A DNA stretch of 64,000 nucleotides from an uncultured Clostridia bacterium (GTDB lineage: Bacteria; Bacillota; Clostridia; Oscillospirales; Ruminococcaceae): NCBI GenBank assembly GCA_947389015.1, contig CANDVA010000009.1, positions 1 through 64,000 of the forward strand, written 5' to 3'. Below the pieces are notes generated by a model, which saw only the letters and a list, made by a program, of their open reading frames with translations, had not been told where the DNA came from and did no database searches. The translations under genes and the position numbers were made by a program. Below are positions 1 through 8,667 of this stretch, piece after piece; within the stretch, counting starts at the first letter, position 1, and each line of letters starts with the position of its first letter.

Positions 1-356
1 CCGTCAAACCACGCTGTTATCCCGTCCATAACGGGCATTGTCTCCACCGCGGGAGTGGGTTTATCGCCGCCACCGTCCGCAGACCGTGACGGCTTCCTAA
101 AATTTACCGAATAGTCCGTTCCGCGCAGCTCGACCTTGCCCGTACCGAGCAGATATACCGTGCCGTGCGTGTCATACAAACCGTCGCGGTCGCCCGCGGC
201 AATCTCGATAACGCCGTCTCCCTCGGGAACGATATCCGGGTACGCCGACGCGTACACCGTACCGTCCGACCTGTTGATTATGGCGGTATTCTGCCCGCCC
301 AAGCCCTCGACCTTGAGCTCAGTGCCGTCGAGGGTAACCGTTGTGATGTTTGACAT
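1..356 (-). CDS. Phage tail/baseplate protein, N-terminal part (cut by window edge)
   Basis: The ATG at 356-354 opens a frame that runs off the window at base 1. The visible ~118 residues begin MSNITTVTLDG and contain the stretch GLYDTHGTVYLLGTG. The same pattern (GLYGTHGTVHLLGTG) occurs in the stray tail gene at 31,997-32,431, so the two are homologous. After residue ~85 comes a Gly/Pro-rich linker and then ITAWFDG, which may open a glycan-binding or lectin-like domain. It follows the tail protein gene at 368-2041 by 11 bases and is probably the tip or fibre protein. Its C-terminal function cannot be judged. Confidence 0.7.
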   Translation of the reverse strand, partial: MSNITTVTLDGTELKVEGLGGQNTAIINRSDGTVYASAYPDIVPEGDGVIEIAAGDRDGLYDTHGTVYLLGTGKVELRGTDYSVNFRKPSRSADGGGDKPTPAVETMPVMDGITAWFD

Positions 357-367
357 TTTGTGCCTCC

Positions 368-2041
368 TTATGTTTTCGTGGTTCTAATAACCTCTTGCCC
401 GTTCAAAAGAATCGTTCCGGTAGCCTTATTTACTTGAAACCAACCTCCGATGTTGATGTGAGAAGTCGGCTGAATGGTAATATTGCTCGCACTGCCGTTA
501 TCGCCGAATATTTGAAATGTTCCGTTTTTTTGTATGTATATTCGCCTGATTCCGCCAAGTTTGATCTCTATATGATCGTTATTGATATAAATATCATTGC
601 TGAGCCATATTACCCTAAGCGTATTTCCAACTATGTTAAAGTTTAAAATTTCTCTTCCTTGGTTGTCGTATGCCACAAGCTCGACAGGACTTTTCCACTT
701 GAATACGTATTTCCCGCCGAAATTGCCGACCAGTTCCGACAGTCTCACGCCTTGCAACGCTTTCTCGGACTGCGGCTTCGGCGGCAGGAAATTCAGATCG
801 TCGTCGGCTCGCGCGGAGACTGCGCCCGCGGCTTTTGCCCGCGATCTTGCGGGCGTTCCGCCCTCGCTGTCGTCGCCGTCGAAAACGATCGGCACGGAGC
901 TGGCGTTCGTGATATCCTGATGTCCGCGGTACCGCCAGACGTTATGCGTGATAAATCCTATCAGGTCATTATTGTGGTTCGTGCCGTTGATAACGCCGCC
1001 CTGCAGGCGTATGGTATCGCCCGCGTCAAGCGCCGGATCGTTTGCCATTTCGGTACTGAACGAATAAAAATACGCCGTCGACAGCTCCGCGAGAATATTT
1101 TCCAGTACCTCGGACAGCGGCGTACCTCCATCCATAATAAGCGGGTTGGTCGCCATTTCGACGATAACGTCCGAGGTCGGGTCTTCCTCGTTTTCATGCG
1201 AATAGCTGTACCGCCGCGTCACCAGCTTGTTGTCCGTGCCGCGCATCGATACGCCGACGATATGTATTCGGTCGTCCGCGAATTTCGTCTTGAACCGCTG
1301 TCCGCCTTCAATATTTCGCACCGCGAGTATTGTTCCAGTCGTCTCCGTGAACATCTTCCACCATGATTTTATCTGTACGAATTCCAGCCGTCCGAGGCGG
1401 TCAACGCGCGCGAAGCAGCCCATAAGCTGCGCTATCCACATGATACCGTCACGGGCGGTCTCGATCTGCTCCGAATCGAAATCCAATTCCAGATCGGAAT
1501 TAGGCAGCGTCACCGCGTTGCCCTCGGGGTCTTTCGACGGTAAGACGGCAAGCCGTCCGCGGCACAATATCTCCGCCGCCTCGAGCGCGGTCTTGCCCTT
1601 CAGCTCTTCGCGCATTTCACGCGTCAGCTCGTAATGCAGCAGTATCATGCCGTCGTAGCCGCTGAACGTGACCTGATCTCCCACACGGCTCACCGATTTG
1701 TTGTTAATAAAAAACTTGCCCATCGGCACGTCCTCGAACGCGCCGTTCTCGAGCCGCAGCGACACATACAGCCACAACCGTGCGCCCGCAAATCGGTGCA
1801 GGTCGGTCTTGTCGTTTCTGACCGTCATCGTCAGCCGTTTCGACGTCGCCGCGCCGATATCTATGGTTTCGTCTGACGGAGATCCCGCCATCATCTGTGA
1901 TTCGATCGTCACCTCGTTTTCTATGGTGCTGTCGTCGAACGTCTGAATGGTCTTGTCGCGGAAATAAATATTCGCGCGTATCTTGAACTCACGCGCGCTT
2001 CCCGTTATAGCCTGTTTATATGCGTCGCTTACCGCGTACAT
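368..2041 (-). CDS. Phage tail protein (distal tail/Tal-like)
   Basis: 557 residues. The N-terminal ~200 residues (MYAVSDAYKQAITGSAREF, then IENEVTIES and a MGKFFINNKS motif) follow the pattern of siphovirus tail proteins that bind the tail tip and adopt Dit/Tal-like folds. The middle (residues ~200-390) continues as a beta-rich hub domain. A low-complexity linker GGTPARSRAKAAG near residue 400 precedes a C-terminal domain ending in repeated beta strands, probably a trimerising tip. It lies downstream of the tape measure and the 129-residue tail protein, the usual position of tail-tip genes. No peptidase motif was identified. Confidence 0.75.
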   Translation of the reverse strand: MYAVSDAYKQAITGSAREFKIRANIYFRDKTIQTFDDSTIENEVTIESQMMAGSPSDETIDIGAATSKRLTMTVRNDKTDLHRFAGARLWLYVSLRLENGAFEDVPMGKFFINNKSVSRVGDQVTFSGYDGMILLHYELTREMREELKGKTALEAAEILCRGRLAVLPSKDPEGNAVTLPNSDLELDFDSEQIETARDGIMWIAQLMGCFARVDRLGRLEFVQIKSWWKMFTETTGTILAVRNIEGGQRFKTKFADDRIHIVGVSMRGTDNKLVTRRYSYSHENEEDPTSDVIVEMATNPLIMDGGTPLSEVLENILAELSTAYFYSFSTEMANDPALDAGDTIRLQGGVINGTNHNNDLIGFITHNVWRYRGHQDITNASSVPIVFDGDDSEGGTPARSRAKAAGAVSARADDDLNFLPPKPQSEKALQGVRLSELVGNFGGKYVFKWKSPVELVAYDNQGREILNFNIVGNTLRVIWLSNDIYINNDHIEIKLGGIRRIYIQKNGTFQIFGDNGSASNITIQPTSHINIGGWFQVNKATGTILLNGQEVIRTTKT

Positions 2042-2050
2042 CGTATCACC

Positions 2051-2440
2051 TCAATATTCAATGAAATTAACGTCCAGCCGCCAACGCCCGTTACCCTCGG
2101 CGGGCGCTTTTATAAGCTCGAAATTGCGGTCGCCCGCGTGAGCCGTTATCGTCCTGAATTCGCCGCAGAAATATGTCAATTGGAATTTGTCGCGCGAGAT
2201 CGCTTTCATCAGCGCGGTGAACTTGGCGGTCGTAAGATTGTCGAACCTCAGCATCAGCTTCGCCTTGCCGCGGCGGCGGATATCCCGGATAGTGTGTCCG
2301 TCCTCCGACGTTCCCGCGCCGTCGCCGTCTATGTCGATCAGCTGACCCTTGTACGACGCTATATTCCCGTAGCCCAGCGGTATCTCGTCGCCGCCCTCCT
2401 CGGGGAGTATTTTCAATACCGCAAAAGTCTCTTTGTTCAT
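2051..2440 (-). CDS. Small phage tail protein (DUF6711-like)
   Basis: 129 residues. It has the features of the small beta-rich tail proteins found right after tape measure genes in Firmicute siphophages: an early GxIASYKGQLIDIDGDGAG segment, a basic IRDIRRRGKAKLML strand and a C-terminal WRLDVNFIEY strand. It probably contributes to the distal tail. It starts 1 base after the tape measure stop and is followed 9 bases later by the next tail gene, so it is translationally coupled. The family assignment is by resemblance only. Confidence 0.65.
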   Translation of the reverse strand: MNKETFAVLKILPEEGGDEIPLGYGNIASYKGQLIDIDGDGAGTSEDGHTIRDIRRRGKAKLMLRFDNLTTAKFTALMKAISRDKFQLTYFCGEFRTITAHAGDRNFELIKAPAEGNGRWRLDVNFIEY

Positions 2441-2441
2441 T

Positions 2442-5372
2442 TTATCGCCCTCCTCCGTTGTCCATCATGGAATTGTGCCGCCAGTCCGGACGCAATACCG
2501 TTTCTGTATTGGCTTTGACGGTCTCCGTGGTAACACCGTCAATTACTATCGGGAATGTAAATTCCTGTTGTACGGGCTGCATACCTGCGGCAAAAGGAGC
2601 TTGAGATGCATAGCTTGACGGTGTGGGGAATACGGGTTGCTTATTTAGTGTTATTTCGCCGTTGTTATATTTGGTGAGAACCTCATCAAGCCACTTATCC
2701 GCTTCGGTTGTATCAAGCTCGACGGACATGTGTATTGGATCAAAATTTGTTTTATCCATCCATTCCTTAAAGCCTTCTATATATTCCTTTGGACGGTCTT
2801 TCAACTCTTCCATTTTTGATAGCAGATTATCAACTTCAAGACCTTCCGTATGCTTCAGAAGATAATCAAGCGAATCGTAAAACTCGTCGACCGAGCCGCC
2901 CGTATCTCCGATTACTTCGTTTAAATTACGCCATTCATACATGAAGTCCACACCAAACTGCCTATTGAGCTCCTCAAGATTATAGTCAACCATGCGTGAG
3001 AGGTTCATTGCATACCGTCCATCAACACGGTTGAGTATATCGGCAGGGCGAACACCGTCGGGCGCGTTGAGCATAAGGTCAAAAACCTCTTTAATCTTTT
3101 TCTTATTTTCTGCCGAATACCCCTGAGCATCAATTATTTTATCAAACGCCATATTCGCCCAAGTAGTGAGTATCTCCCTCTGATACCGAGCGGATTTTAT
3201 CTCCAATTCTTTAACGGTATCATCAGCTTTTTTGAAAAGATCGGCTTTCTGTTTCTCGTATTCCTCATCGGTAATTTCTCCCGCTGCCCGTTCGGCTCCG
3301 AGCTTAGCCAAAGTGTCCTTATACATTGACTGCTGCAATTCATCACGTGCTTTCTTTTCCTGTTCCTGCGCTTCTTTTATCTGCGCTGCAAGTTCCTCGT
3401 AACTATCAATACTGTACGCGCCTCTTTTCAGCCGCTCCCATGTTGCTTCCGATTCGACCTGTGTCTGAACTAGCGTCATTTCCGCGAGCTTTTTGTAAAG
3501 GTCTTCGAGATTTTCAATTTCCGCTTGGGTCAATTCGCGGCTTTCGTCGATTGCCGTCTGTGTTATCAAGTGAATTGCCTTGCCGTAACCCTTTATTTTG
3601 TCGGCAATTGATTCGCCCATTTCTGTGAAACTGTCCAGTATCTCCTGCTCGTGCTCGTCAATTTTACCATCGTTCTCAAGAAAAGCGATTTGCCATGCGC
3701 TTGTGTCGAACGTCGCACCGTTTACCTCAAGAGCGCTGTTGACGAGCTCGTCAAGCTGTGTTGCAAAGCCTTCAACGTCCTGCTCGATATCGTTCTTTTT
3801 AAACGAATCGGCGGTCTCCTGCACCGCTTTCGCAATATCCGAGAAGTTTTCCTTTGCGGTCGTGAGCTTGGTTTTGTTGTCTTCAAAAGCTCCCGCGACC
3901 TTATCAACGCTTTCGGTTATGGGACTTATCAAAGTACGGACTTCATCAAGCGATATGGAAATATCACCAAAATATGAAGCAATATTCTGGCGCTGCATTT
4001 CATCATTCAGCGCGAGAATTCCAATTGCCAACGCTGTGATCCCCGCGACGGCAGCCGCGGTCGGATGCGCTGTAATAACGCCGATCAGTCCGTTAAAACC
4101 CTTTGAGAAAGCATTTACACCGCCAACGACGCCCTTTATGGTCTTATATGCGATAATCGCCCCGAGAATATTCATAAGCGCGTCAACGATATCTCCTGCG
4201 GAAATATCATTATTACCTTTTATAAATCCGAAAAACTTGCCGATGTCCTTGATTATATCCTCAACCGCTTTTGTAAGCGGGTGGCGCTTGAACGCGAGAT
4301 ATATCTCGTTGATTATATCACGGTATTTCTGTGCGGCTTTCTTGGCGGTCGAGGTGTCCGCGTCGAGGTTCACGCCCAGAAGATTTGAGGTATCTATACC
4401 CGCGTCGGTCGCGATTTCATCGTCGTCGGATTTCGCGCCGCTGATAATATGCAGCTCGTCAAAGCCCGACAACAAATTATTCAGCTTTTTCTTGGACTTA
4501 TCTGCGGCGGTTCCGACCGCCGTGACTTCGTCCGTGACCGCCTCTGCGTTCTTGGCAGCAGTGGTCTCCTCCTCTGTCTTGCCGCCGAAAAACAGATCGT
4601 TCAAGAACGTTACCGCCTCATTCGCGAACTGTAACGCGGGCGTGAGGACGTTCATAATAACGCCACCGAGATTTGTCGTAAACTCGTTCAGACGCTCGGA
4701 GAGCAGTCTCGTCTGATTCGCCCAGCCCTCGGAGGTTTTTGAGAAGTCGTCCTGCGCGAGCGCGGTCTGCTCCAGAAAATACTTGTAGCGCACGAGAAGC
4801 TGCTCGTTGGAGCTCATCTCGGCGTAGGTCTTGGAGAAACCCTGCGCCATTGCATATGCTGACAAATTTGTCTGCGTCATTACAACGCCGATAGCCTTCA
4901 GCGGCTCGGTCTCGCCCGTGATCAGAGCGCGCCCGATCGTGTCCACCTCGGACTGCGTTTTATTGTAGAAGGACATGATATCCGACAGCCGCCCAGTGAG
5001 AGTTACCGCCATATCCGATGCCGCGTCGGTAGCAACTCCCATGCCCTTTGCCATTGCCATGTAGGTCGAGCCCATATTTTTCGACGTAAGCTCGGATATG
5101 CCGTAGGTCTCGAGCGCGGTCGCGGCGAACTGCTCCATCTTGTACGACATTTCGCCGAACGCCGTATCGACAACATTCTGCGCTTCGGCGAGATCTGACG
5201 CGGCGTCTATTGAACGCTTGCCGAAATCTATAAGCTCTTTTACGCCGAACGCCAGTCCGATAGTCGCTGCCATGCTCTTTATTTTGTTCTCGATCTGTGC
5301 CAGACCGTTGTCGATAGGTGAGGCGTTTATCGCCGTGTCTATGCGTATCGAGCCGTCATAGCTCCCAGCCAT
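2442..5372 (-). CDS. Tape measure protein
   Basis: 976 residues from the chosen ATG at 5372, which follows a good ribosome site (AAAGGAGATGATGAA). An upstream in-frame ATG at 5417 lies inside a terminator hairpin and is rejected. The N-terminal half (FGVKELIDFGKRSIDAASDLAEAQ, TSKNMGSTYMAMAKGMG) is typical of phage tail length-determining proteins. A hydrophobic region at ~415-470 (ILGAIIAYKTIKGVVGG, AAAVAGITALAIGILAL) is the usual membrane-active segment, and long helical stretches follow. The C-terminal third (about 2,600-3,900) has visibly lower GC than the N-terminal coding part, suggesting mosaic exchange within the gene. Confidence 0.92.
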   Translation of the reverse strand: MAGSYDGSIRIDTAINASPIDNGLAQIENKIKSMAATIGLAFGVKELIDFGKRSIDAASDLAEAQNVVDTAFGEMSYKMEQFAATALETYGISELTSKNMGSTYMAMAKGMGVATDAASDMAVTLTGRLSDIMSFYNKTQSEVDTIGRALITGETEPLKAIGVVMTQTNLSAYAMAQGFSKTYAEMSSNEQLLVRYKYFLEQTALAQDDFSKTSEGWANQTRLLSERLNEFTTNLGGVIMNVLTPALQFANEAVTFLNDLFFGGKTEEETTAAKNAEAVTDEVTAVGTAADKSKKKLNNLLSGFDELHIISGAKSDDDEIATDAGIDTSNLLGVNLDADTSTAKKAAQKYRDIINEIYLAFKRHPLTKAVEDIIKDIGKFFGFIKGNNDISAGDIVDALMNILGAIIAYKTIKGVVGGVNAFSKGFNGLIGVITAHPTAAAVAGITALAIGILALNDEMQRQNIASYFGDISISLDEVRTLISPITESVDKVAGAFEDNKTKLTTAKENFSDIAKAVQETADSFKKNDIEQDVEGFATQLDELVNSALEVNGATFDTSAWQIAFLENDGKIDEHEQEILDSFTEMGESIADKIKGYGKAIHLITQTAIDESRELTQAEIENLEDLYKKLAEMTLVQTQVESEATWERLKRGAYSIDSYEELAAQIKEAQEQEKKARDELQQSMYKDTLAKLGAERAAGEITDEEYEKQKADLFKKADDTVKELEIKSARYQREILTTWANMAFDKIIDAQGYSAENKKKIKEVFDLMLNAPDGVRPADILNRVDGRYAMNLSRMVDYNLEELNRQFGVDFMYEWRNLNEVIGDTGGSVDEFYDSLDYLLKHTEGLEVDNLLSKMEELKDRPKEYIEGFKEWMDKTNFDPIHMSVELDTTEADKWLDEVLTKYNNGEITLNKQPVFPTPSSYASQAPFAAGMQPVQQEFTFPIVIDGVTTETVKANTETVLRPDWRHNSMMDNGGGR

Positions 5373-5395
5373 TTCATCATCTCCTTTTCGGATAT

Positions 5396-5432
5396 AACAA
5401 AAACACCCTGTTTTCACAAGGTGCTTTTGTTA
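5396..5432 (-). terminator. Intrinsic terminator inside the late operon
   Basis: Two 12-base arms (AACAAAAACACC and GGTGCTTTTGTT, one mismatch) flank an A/T-rich loop, and both sides give U-rich tails. It sits after the SHOCT cargo gene and before the tape measure ribosome site. In the lytic direction late transcription must read through it to reach the tape measure and tail-tip genes. Confidence 0.7.
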
Positions 5433-5442
5433 TTAAAATGTA

Positions 5443-5703
5443 TTATTTACTTAACAGCTTTTGCTTTTGCTGATCAAATTCTTCTTGAGTAAGTACGCCC
5501 ATATCAAGCAGTTGCTTCAGCTTGAGAAGCTCATCGGCGACAAGCGTGGGAGACTGTTGGGGGTGGGGCGGCTGCTGAACGAGCGGTGTAGCAGACTTCG
5601 GCTCATTTGGCGGTTGTGATACCACCTGAGAAGCCGCGCTTTGATTTTCAGCTAAAATCAGCTCAAGCTCCGACAGCACCTCATTAGCGTTTTTCCGCTC
5701 CAT
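5443..5703 (-). CDS. SHOCT-domain C-terminal part of split cargo gene
   Basis: 86 residues ending in a SHOCT motif (LLKLKQLLDMGVLTQEEFDQ), the short oligomerisation or linker domain found at protein C-termini. Residues 25-55 are a Pro/Gln linker. The frame overlaps the end of the upstream zinc-ribbon gene by 46 bases. Inserting one T in the T7 run (minus strand, 5709-5715) joins the two frames smoothly: FFTK in the zinc-ribbon frame becomes FFYK followed directly by MERKNANEVL. This is therefore best read as the 3' half of one gene split by a homopolymer frameshift. Confidence 0.75.
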   Translation of the reverse strand: MERKNANEVLSELELILAENQSAASQVVSQPPNEPKSATPLVQQPPHPQQSPTLVADELLKLKQLLDMGVLTQEEFDQQKQKLLSK

Positions 5704-6353
5704 TTTGTAAAAAAACCGTTTCTGTCAGTTTGCGAATTTATAAACGTTATCGTTTTCATTCCCACTGATTTCAAAGTAAGCCTTATGTAAAGCGAATCAA
5801 CGACATTCTGTGATTTCCGTGTCTGTGCTCCCACAATAGCCCCCACATCACCGAAAAGCGCACTGCCAATGATTGCTCTGCCGATGCCTCCCTTTTGTAT
5901 TGTTGAGTTATTCTCAAACAATTCATAATTAACTAAGTCACTAAACCTATAACAGCTGCTGTCACCCTTAAATTTAAAACGCTTACCGCGGGTGTCTACA
6001 AAAAAACAACTTCCTATCGTCTTATCAAAACCGGTTCCAAAAGATAAGCCTGACGATTTATAATGCAGCATATTAAAATTTCCGCTGCTTGCGCTCGCAT
6101 TATATTGAGCTGAATCTGGTAAGCTCTTATCGCATATAAGGCAATATGCCGATTGGCAAATTGCACCGCAATTAGGGCATTTATATTGTGAGCGAACACC
6201 CGACGAAGTATTTTGAACCGGCTTGTACTCTTCTGATGGTTCGGTTTCGAACTCATCGTCAAATCTTTGAGAGATAGGAATACCCGTCTCACAATCATAA
6301 CAATAAGAGGTTCTGCAATTTGCCCCACATTTCGGACATCTGTATCTAATCAT
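5658..6353 (-). CDS. Zinc-ribbon cargo (moron) protein, N-terminal part
   Basis: From the ATG at 6353, preceded by GGAGG at 6362-6366. Two zinc ribbons lie at the N-terminus (CPKCGANC…CYDC and CPNCGAIC…CLIC). A beta-rich domain follows, with a small Gly/Ala segment (GIGRAIIGSALFGDVGAIVGA) typical of proteins that end in SHOCT domains. The last ~12 residues (WSGKTLMRCCRSLS) are the wrong frame after a T7 run, and the true C-terminus appears to be the SHOCT frame at 5443-5703. The gene is AT-richer than its neighbours and has a consensus promoter of its own, so it is probably a lysogenically expressed moron. Function unknown. Confidence 0.75.
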   Translation of the reverse strand: MIRYRCPKCGANCRTSYCYDCETGIPISQRFDDEFETEPSEEYKPVQNTSSGVRSQYKCPNCGAICQSAYCLICDKSLPDSAQYNASASSGNFNMLHYKSSGLSFGTGFDKTIGSCFFVDTRGKRFKFKGDSSCYRFSDLVNYELFENNSTIQKGGIGRAIIGSALFGDVGAIVGAQTRKSQNVVDSLYIRLTLKSVGMKTITFINSQTDRNGFFTKWSGKTLMRCCRSLS

Positions 6354-6381
6354 CTGGTGTACCTCCAAGAAGTTTTCTTCC

Positions 6382-6410
6382 ATTATACACCAAATAACGC
6401 GGTTTGTCAA
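6382..6410 (-). promoter_or_regulatory. Consensus sigma-A promoter of the zinc-ribbon moron
   Basis: On the minus strand TTGACA (6410-6405) and TATAAT (6387-6382) are separated by exactly 17 bases. The start of transcription should be near 6375, which leaves the ATG at 6353 as the first usable start. A perfect vegetative promoter in the middle of a late operon is the signature of a moron. Confidence 0.85.
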
Positions 6411-6967
6411 CCGTTGAGCATCTCCTCAAACTCGGCGATCCTTGCGCGATCCGCCTCGGACATCTTTTCCCTGATACGGTACCGCTCCTGCATTTTGGCG
6501 TACTCGTTCCGCTGCGCCTCGCCGAGCTTGGAGAGATCGGTGCCGCGTATGCCGATAATATCCGAGAGCGAGCAGCCGCCGATATCCCCGAGCATTGCCA
6601 GAAACGCGAACCAGTGCAAGCGCTCGCGCGTGAGATCGATACCGTAACGCGCGCGGAACGCCGAATACACCAGCCTGTTGTCCTGCTCGAAATCGAACGT
6701 CGGCGGCTTGCCGTCGGGGATATGTTCGTCGTCGACGTTCCCTCCGGACATAAACCACCGCAGTCCGCTTTGCGCAAGCTCCGTATCGGTCGGGATACCG
6801 TTACCGTACAGCAGCCGCAGCGCCGTCATCAGCTTCTCCGGTTCAGCCAGATCGACGTCGTTCAGCGCCTCGGATATCTGTATTCCTACGCGGAAATCCG
6901 TGCGTATCAGATAGCCCTCATACTCATCGGGAAAGCCGTCAAGAATTATGTTTAATGTTGATTGCAT
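6407..6967 (-). CDS. Gp15-family tail assembly protein
   Basis: 186 residues matching the Bacteriophage Gp15 family: an N-terminal LNIILDGFPDEYEGYLIRTDFRVGIQI segment, a central WFMSGG and FDFEQDNRLVYSAFRARYGIDLTR, and WFAFLAMLGDI. In siphophages this gene sits just before the tape measure and probably acts with the preceding gene as the tail assembly chaperone pair. It overlaps the preceding gene by 29 bases, which suits translational coupling. The moron's -35 box overlaps its stop codon, showing how tightly the cargo was inserted. Confidence 0.85.
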   Translation of the reverse strand: MQSTLNIILDGFPDEYEGYLIRTDFRVGIQISEALNDVDLAEPEKLMTALRLLYGNGIPTDTELAQSGLRWFMSGGNVDDEHIPDGKPPTFDFEQDNRLVYSAFRARYGIDLTRERLHWFAFLAMLGDIGGCSLSDIIGIRGTDLSKLGEAQRNEYAKMQERYRIREKMSEADRARIAEFEEMLNG

Positions 6968-7382
6968 TGCCCATTCTCCCTGCGTTGTATTTATTCATAC
7001 GAGCCTGCCGCCGCTTAGCTTCCTCCTCGAAATACGGACGGAGCGCGTCGAAAAACTGCATATGCATTTCGATCGACGGCAGAATATCGCCGTAAACTTT
7101 TCGGCAAGTTCCCTCGCCGAACACCTCGTCCACCGCGTCACGGAAGTAAATATTAAGCTGCCGCTCCGCCTCTACAAGCTCCTCCGCGCAGACGCTCGAG
7201 GGCTTGCCCTTGAGCTTCTCCGCAAGCTCCTTCGCAAATTTGGCGCGGTCTTTATCGAATTTTTTTATCATGCCGTAATAGCGGTACGGCAGGTTCAGGT
7301 CGTCGAAATCGAGGGTGATAAACTCACCCTCGTCGTTGACCTCGATCTGCTTTACATTACGCTGTACGCGTATTTTTTCCAT
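6939..7382 (-). CDS. Tail assembly chaperone-like protein
   Basis: 147 mostly helical residues in the position of the first tail assembly chaperone gene, between the tail tube and the Gp15 family gene. Visible features are an N-terminal beta segment (VKQIEVNDEGEFITLDF), a charged helical middle and a Lys/Arg-rich tail. It overlaps the Gp15 gene by 29 bases. No slippery sequence of the kind used for G/GT frameshifting was identified; here the two proteins are separate frames. Assignment rests on position and character. Confidence 0.65.
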   Translation of the reverse strand: MEKIRVQRNVKQIEVNDEGEFITLDFDDLNLPYRYYGMIKKFDKDRAKFAKELAEKLKGKPSSVCAEELVEAERQLNIYFRDAVDEVFGEGTCRKVYGDILPSIEMHMQFFDALRPYFEEEAKRRQARMNKYNAGRMGNAINIKHNS

Positions 7383-7385
7383 ACG

Positions 7386-7907
7386 TTATCCTCCCGCCGT
7401 AAACGAAACGCTGCCGTCCGTGATCGTCGCGGTACCCTGCACGGGATCGCCGCGGTAATTATAAGTATACGATATCGTCAGCGGATCGGACGACGTTCCG
7501 CCGAAGCTGTCGATCTGGATAGAAACGTTCTGAAGCTCGGCGGGATACGAGCTGCCCGTGCCGTTGAACACGTCGACGTTAAGTATCTGCGCGTGCGCCT
7601 CGGAGAGTATGCTCCTGCTGCGGCGTATCTTGTCGATAAACGAGAACGCGGGGTCGGATTTGGAAACGGTCTTGCTGACGGGCATATTCGGCTGATAACC
7701 CGTGATCTCCGTTTCGGCGGTGTCCTGCGTTACGTCCTGCGAAGTGGTGGTCTGCGGGTTCATCTGCACGGTCATATCCGCGGCAAATCTGCCCTCGCGC
7801 ACCCACGTCGGCGAGGAGCCCGTACCCGTATTCAGAAACGTCTGCCAAAGGCTTCGTTTAGCCTTGCTCTCAACGTCGGTCTGCGTTGTTTTTGTAATGT
7901 CTTCCAT
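7386..7907 (-). CDS. Major tail tube protein
   Basis: 173 residues, beta-rich and Ser/Thr-rich, with the pattern of siphovirus tail tube proteins (FLNTGTGSSPTWVREG near the N-terminus, then the strand pair ISYTYNYRGDPVQGTATI at the end). It lies between the head-tail completion genes and the assembly chaperones, the expected site. Its start overlaps the stop of the gene before it (7907) by a single base. Confidence 0.8.
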   Translation of the reverse strand: MEDITKTTQTDVESKAKRSLWQTFLNTGTGSSPTWVREGRFAADMTVQMNPQTTTSQDVTQDTAETEITGYQPNMPVSKTVSKSDPAFSFIDKIRRSRSILSEAHAQILNVDVFNGTGSSYPAELQNVSIQIDSFGGTSSDPLTISYTYNYRGDPVQGTATITDGSVSFTAGG

Positions 7908-8323
7908 TAAAATTCCTCCTTAAAATACTCGAGGGCGAAAGAGCCCTGAAAGACCGCGCCGTCCTCGTCCTCCGAGATCATCGCGCAGGTGTCGGCGCGT
8001 AAAATTTTCTGCACCTGCACGCCCTCGACGCTCGGAAGATTTTCCTCGTCGGTGAGCCAGTCGGCGACGTTATCTATAAGCTCCTGCGCCGTCAGCTTGC
8101 CCGCCGTGTCGATCTCGGGCGAGCGGTAGATAAGCGCGAACGGGAACTGCATTTCACAGCTCCCGTCGCAGTATCGCTCGATAACCAGCTCGCCCTTTGT
8201 GTTTAAAACGCTCATCGAACGCTTTTTCGCGTCCATTCCCGCAAATCCTATCGCCGTCACGCCGCCTTTTTTCAGCAGCGGACACGTTTCCAATTTGCGG
8301 AGAATTATTTCCGTAAAATTCAT
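7907..8323 (-). CDS. Tail completion / minor capsid protein
   Basis: 138 residues from the ATG at 8323, which overlaps the stop of the upstream gene and is preferred over an upstream alternative start. The N-terminal helix (MNFTEIILRKLETCPLL) and the later pattern of strands (FPFALIYRSPEI, VEGVQVQKILRADTCAMISEDE, FALEYFKEEF) fit the tail terminator or minor capsid proteins that follow the head closure gene in Firmicute siphophages. Assignment is mainly positional. Confidence 0.6.
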   Translation of the reverse strand: MNFTEIILRKLETCPLLKKGGVTAIGFAGMDAKKRSMSVLNTKGELVIERYCDGSCEMQFPFALIYRSPEIDTAGKLTAQELIDNVADWLTDEENLPSVEGVQVQKILRADTCAMISEDEDGAVFQGSFALEYFKEEF

Positions 8324-8667
8324 TATTGTCCTCCCGCGATCCGCCGCACCTCGGCGAGCCACGATTTTTTATTGACCGCCTTCGACGCTTCAAAAAATCT
8401 CGCGCACGCCAACGGGTGTCGCGACTTGCTGAAATTTATATTCACGCCGTAGTACACTCTTTTCGCATACGGCGCGGAATATTCGATCTCGCCGCTGCCA
8501 ATCACCGTACCGATAATACCCGATTTCGCGAGAATTCCCGTGCGCATCGGAACATACTTGTCGGTGTCTTTCAGCACCTGACTGTCAAGATATTTCTGCG
8601 CACGCTCGATATTTTCGGAAAGCCTGTTCCGGTTATTCCATTGGAATTGTGCGTTTAAATTTATCAC
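8323..8667 (-). CDS. Minor capsid / HK97 gp10-like head-tail joining protein
   Basis: 114 residues. The segment VLKDTDKYVPMRTGILAKSG followed by YSAPYAKRVYYG and HPLACARFFEASKA is characteristic of the minor capsid proteins that join head and tail in Gram-positive siphophages. It overlaps both neighbours by a few bases (8664-8667 and 8323), consistent with coupled translation. Confidence 0.75.
   Translation of the reverse strand: MINLNAQFQWNNRNRLSENIERAQKYLDSQVLKDTDKYVPMRTGILAKSGIIGTVIGSGEIEYSAPYAKRVYYGVNINFSKSRHPLACARFFEASKAVNKKSWLAEVRRIAGGQ

Noticed and set aside
3598..4716. 372-residue plus-strand frame opposite the tape measure
   Set aside because: Ser/Ala/Phe-rich shadow of the real minus-strand tape measure gene; no ribosome site or family.
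6939..6967. Programmed frameshift between the two tail chaperone genes
   Set aside because: The overlap of 29 bases has no convincing slippery heptamer and each frame has its own start.
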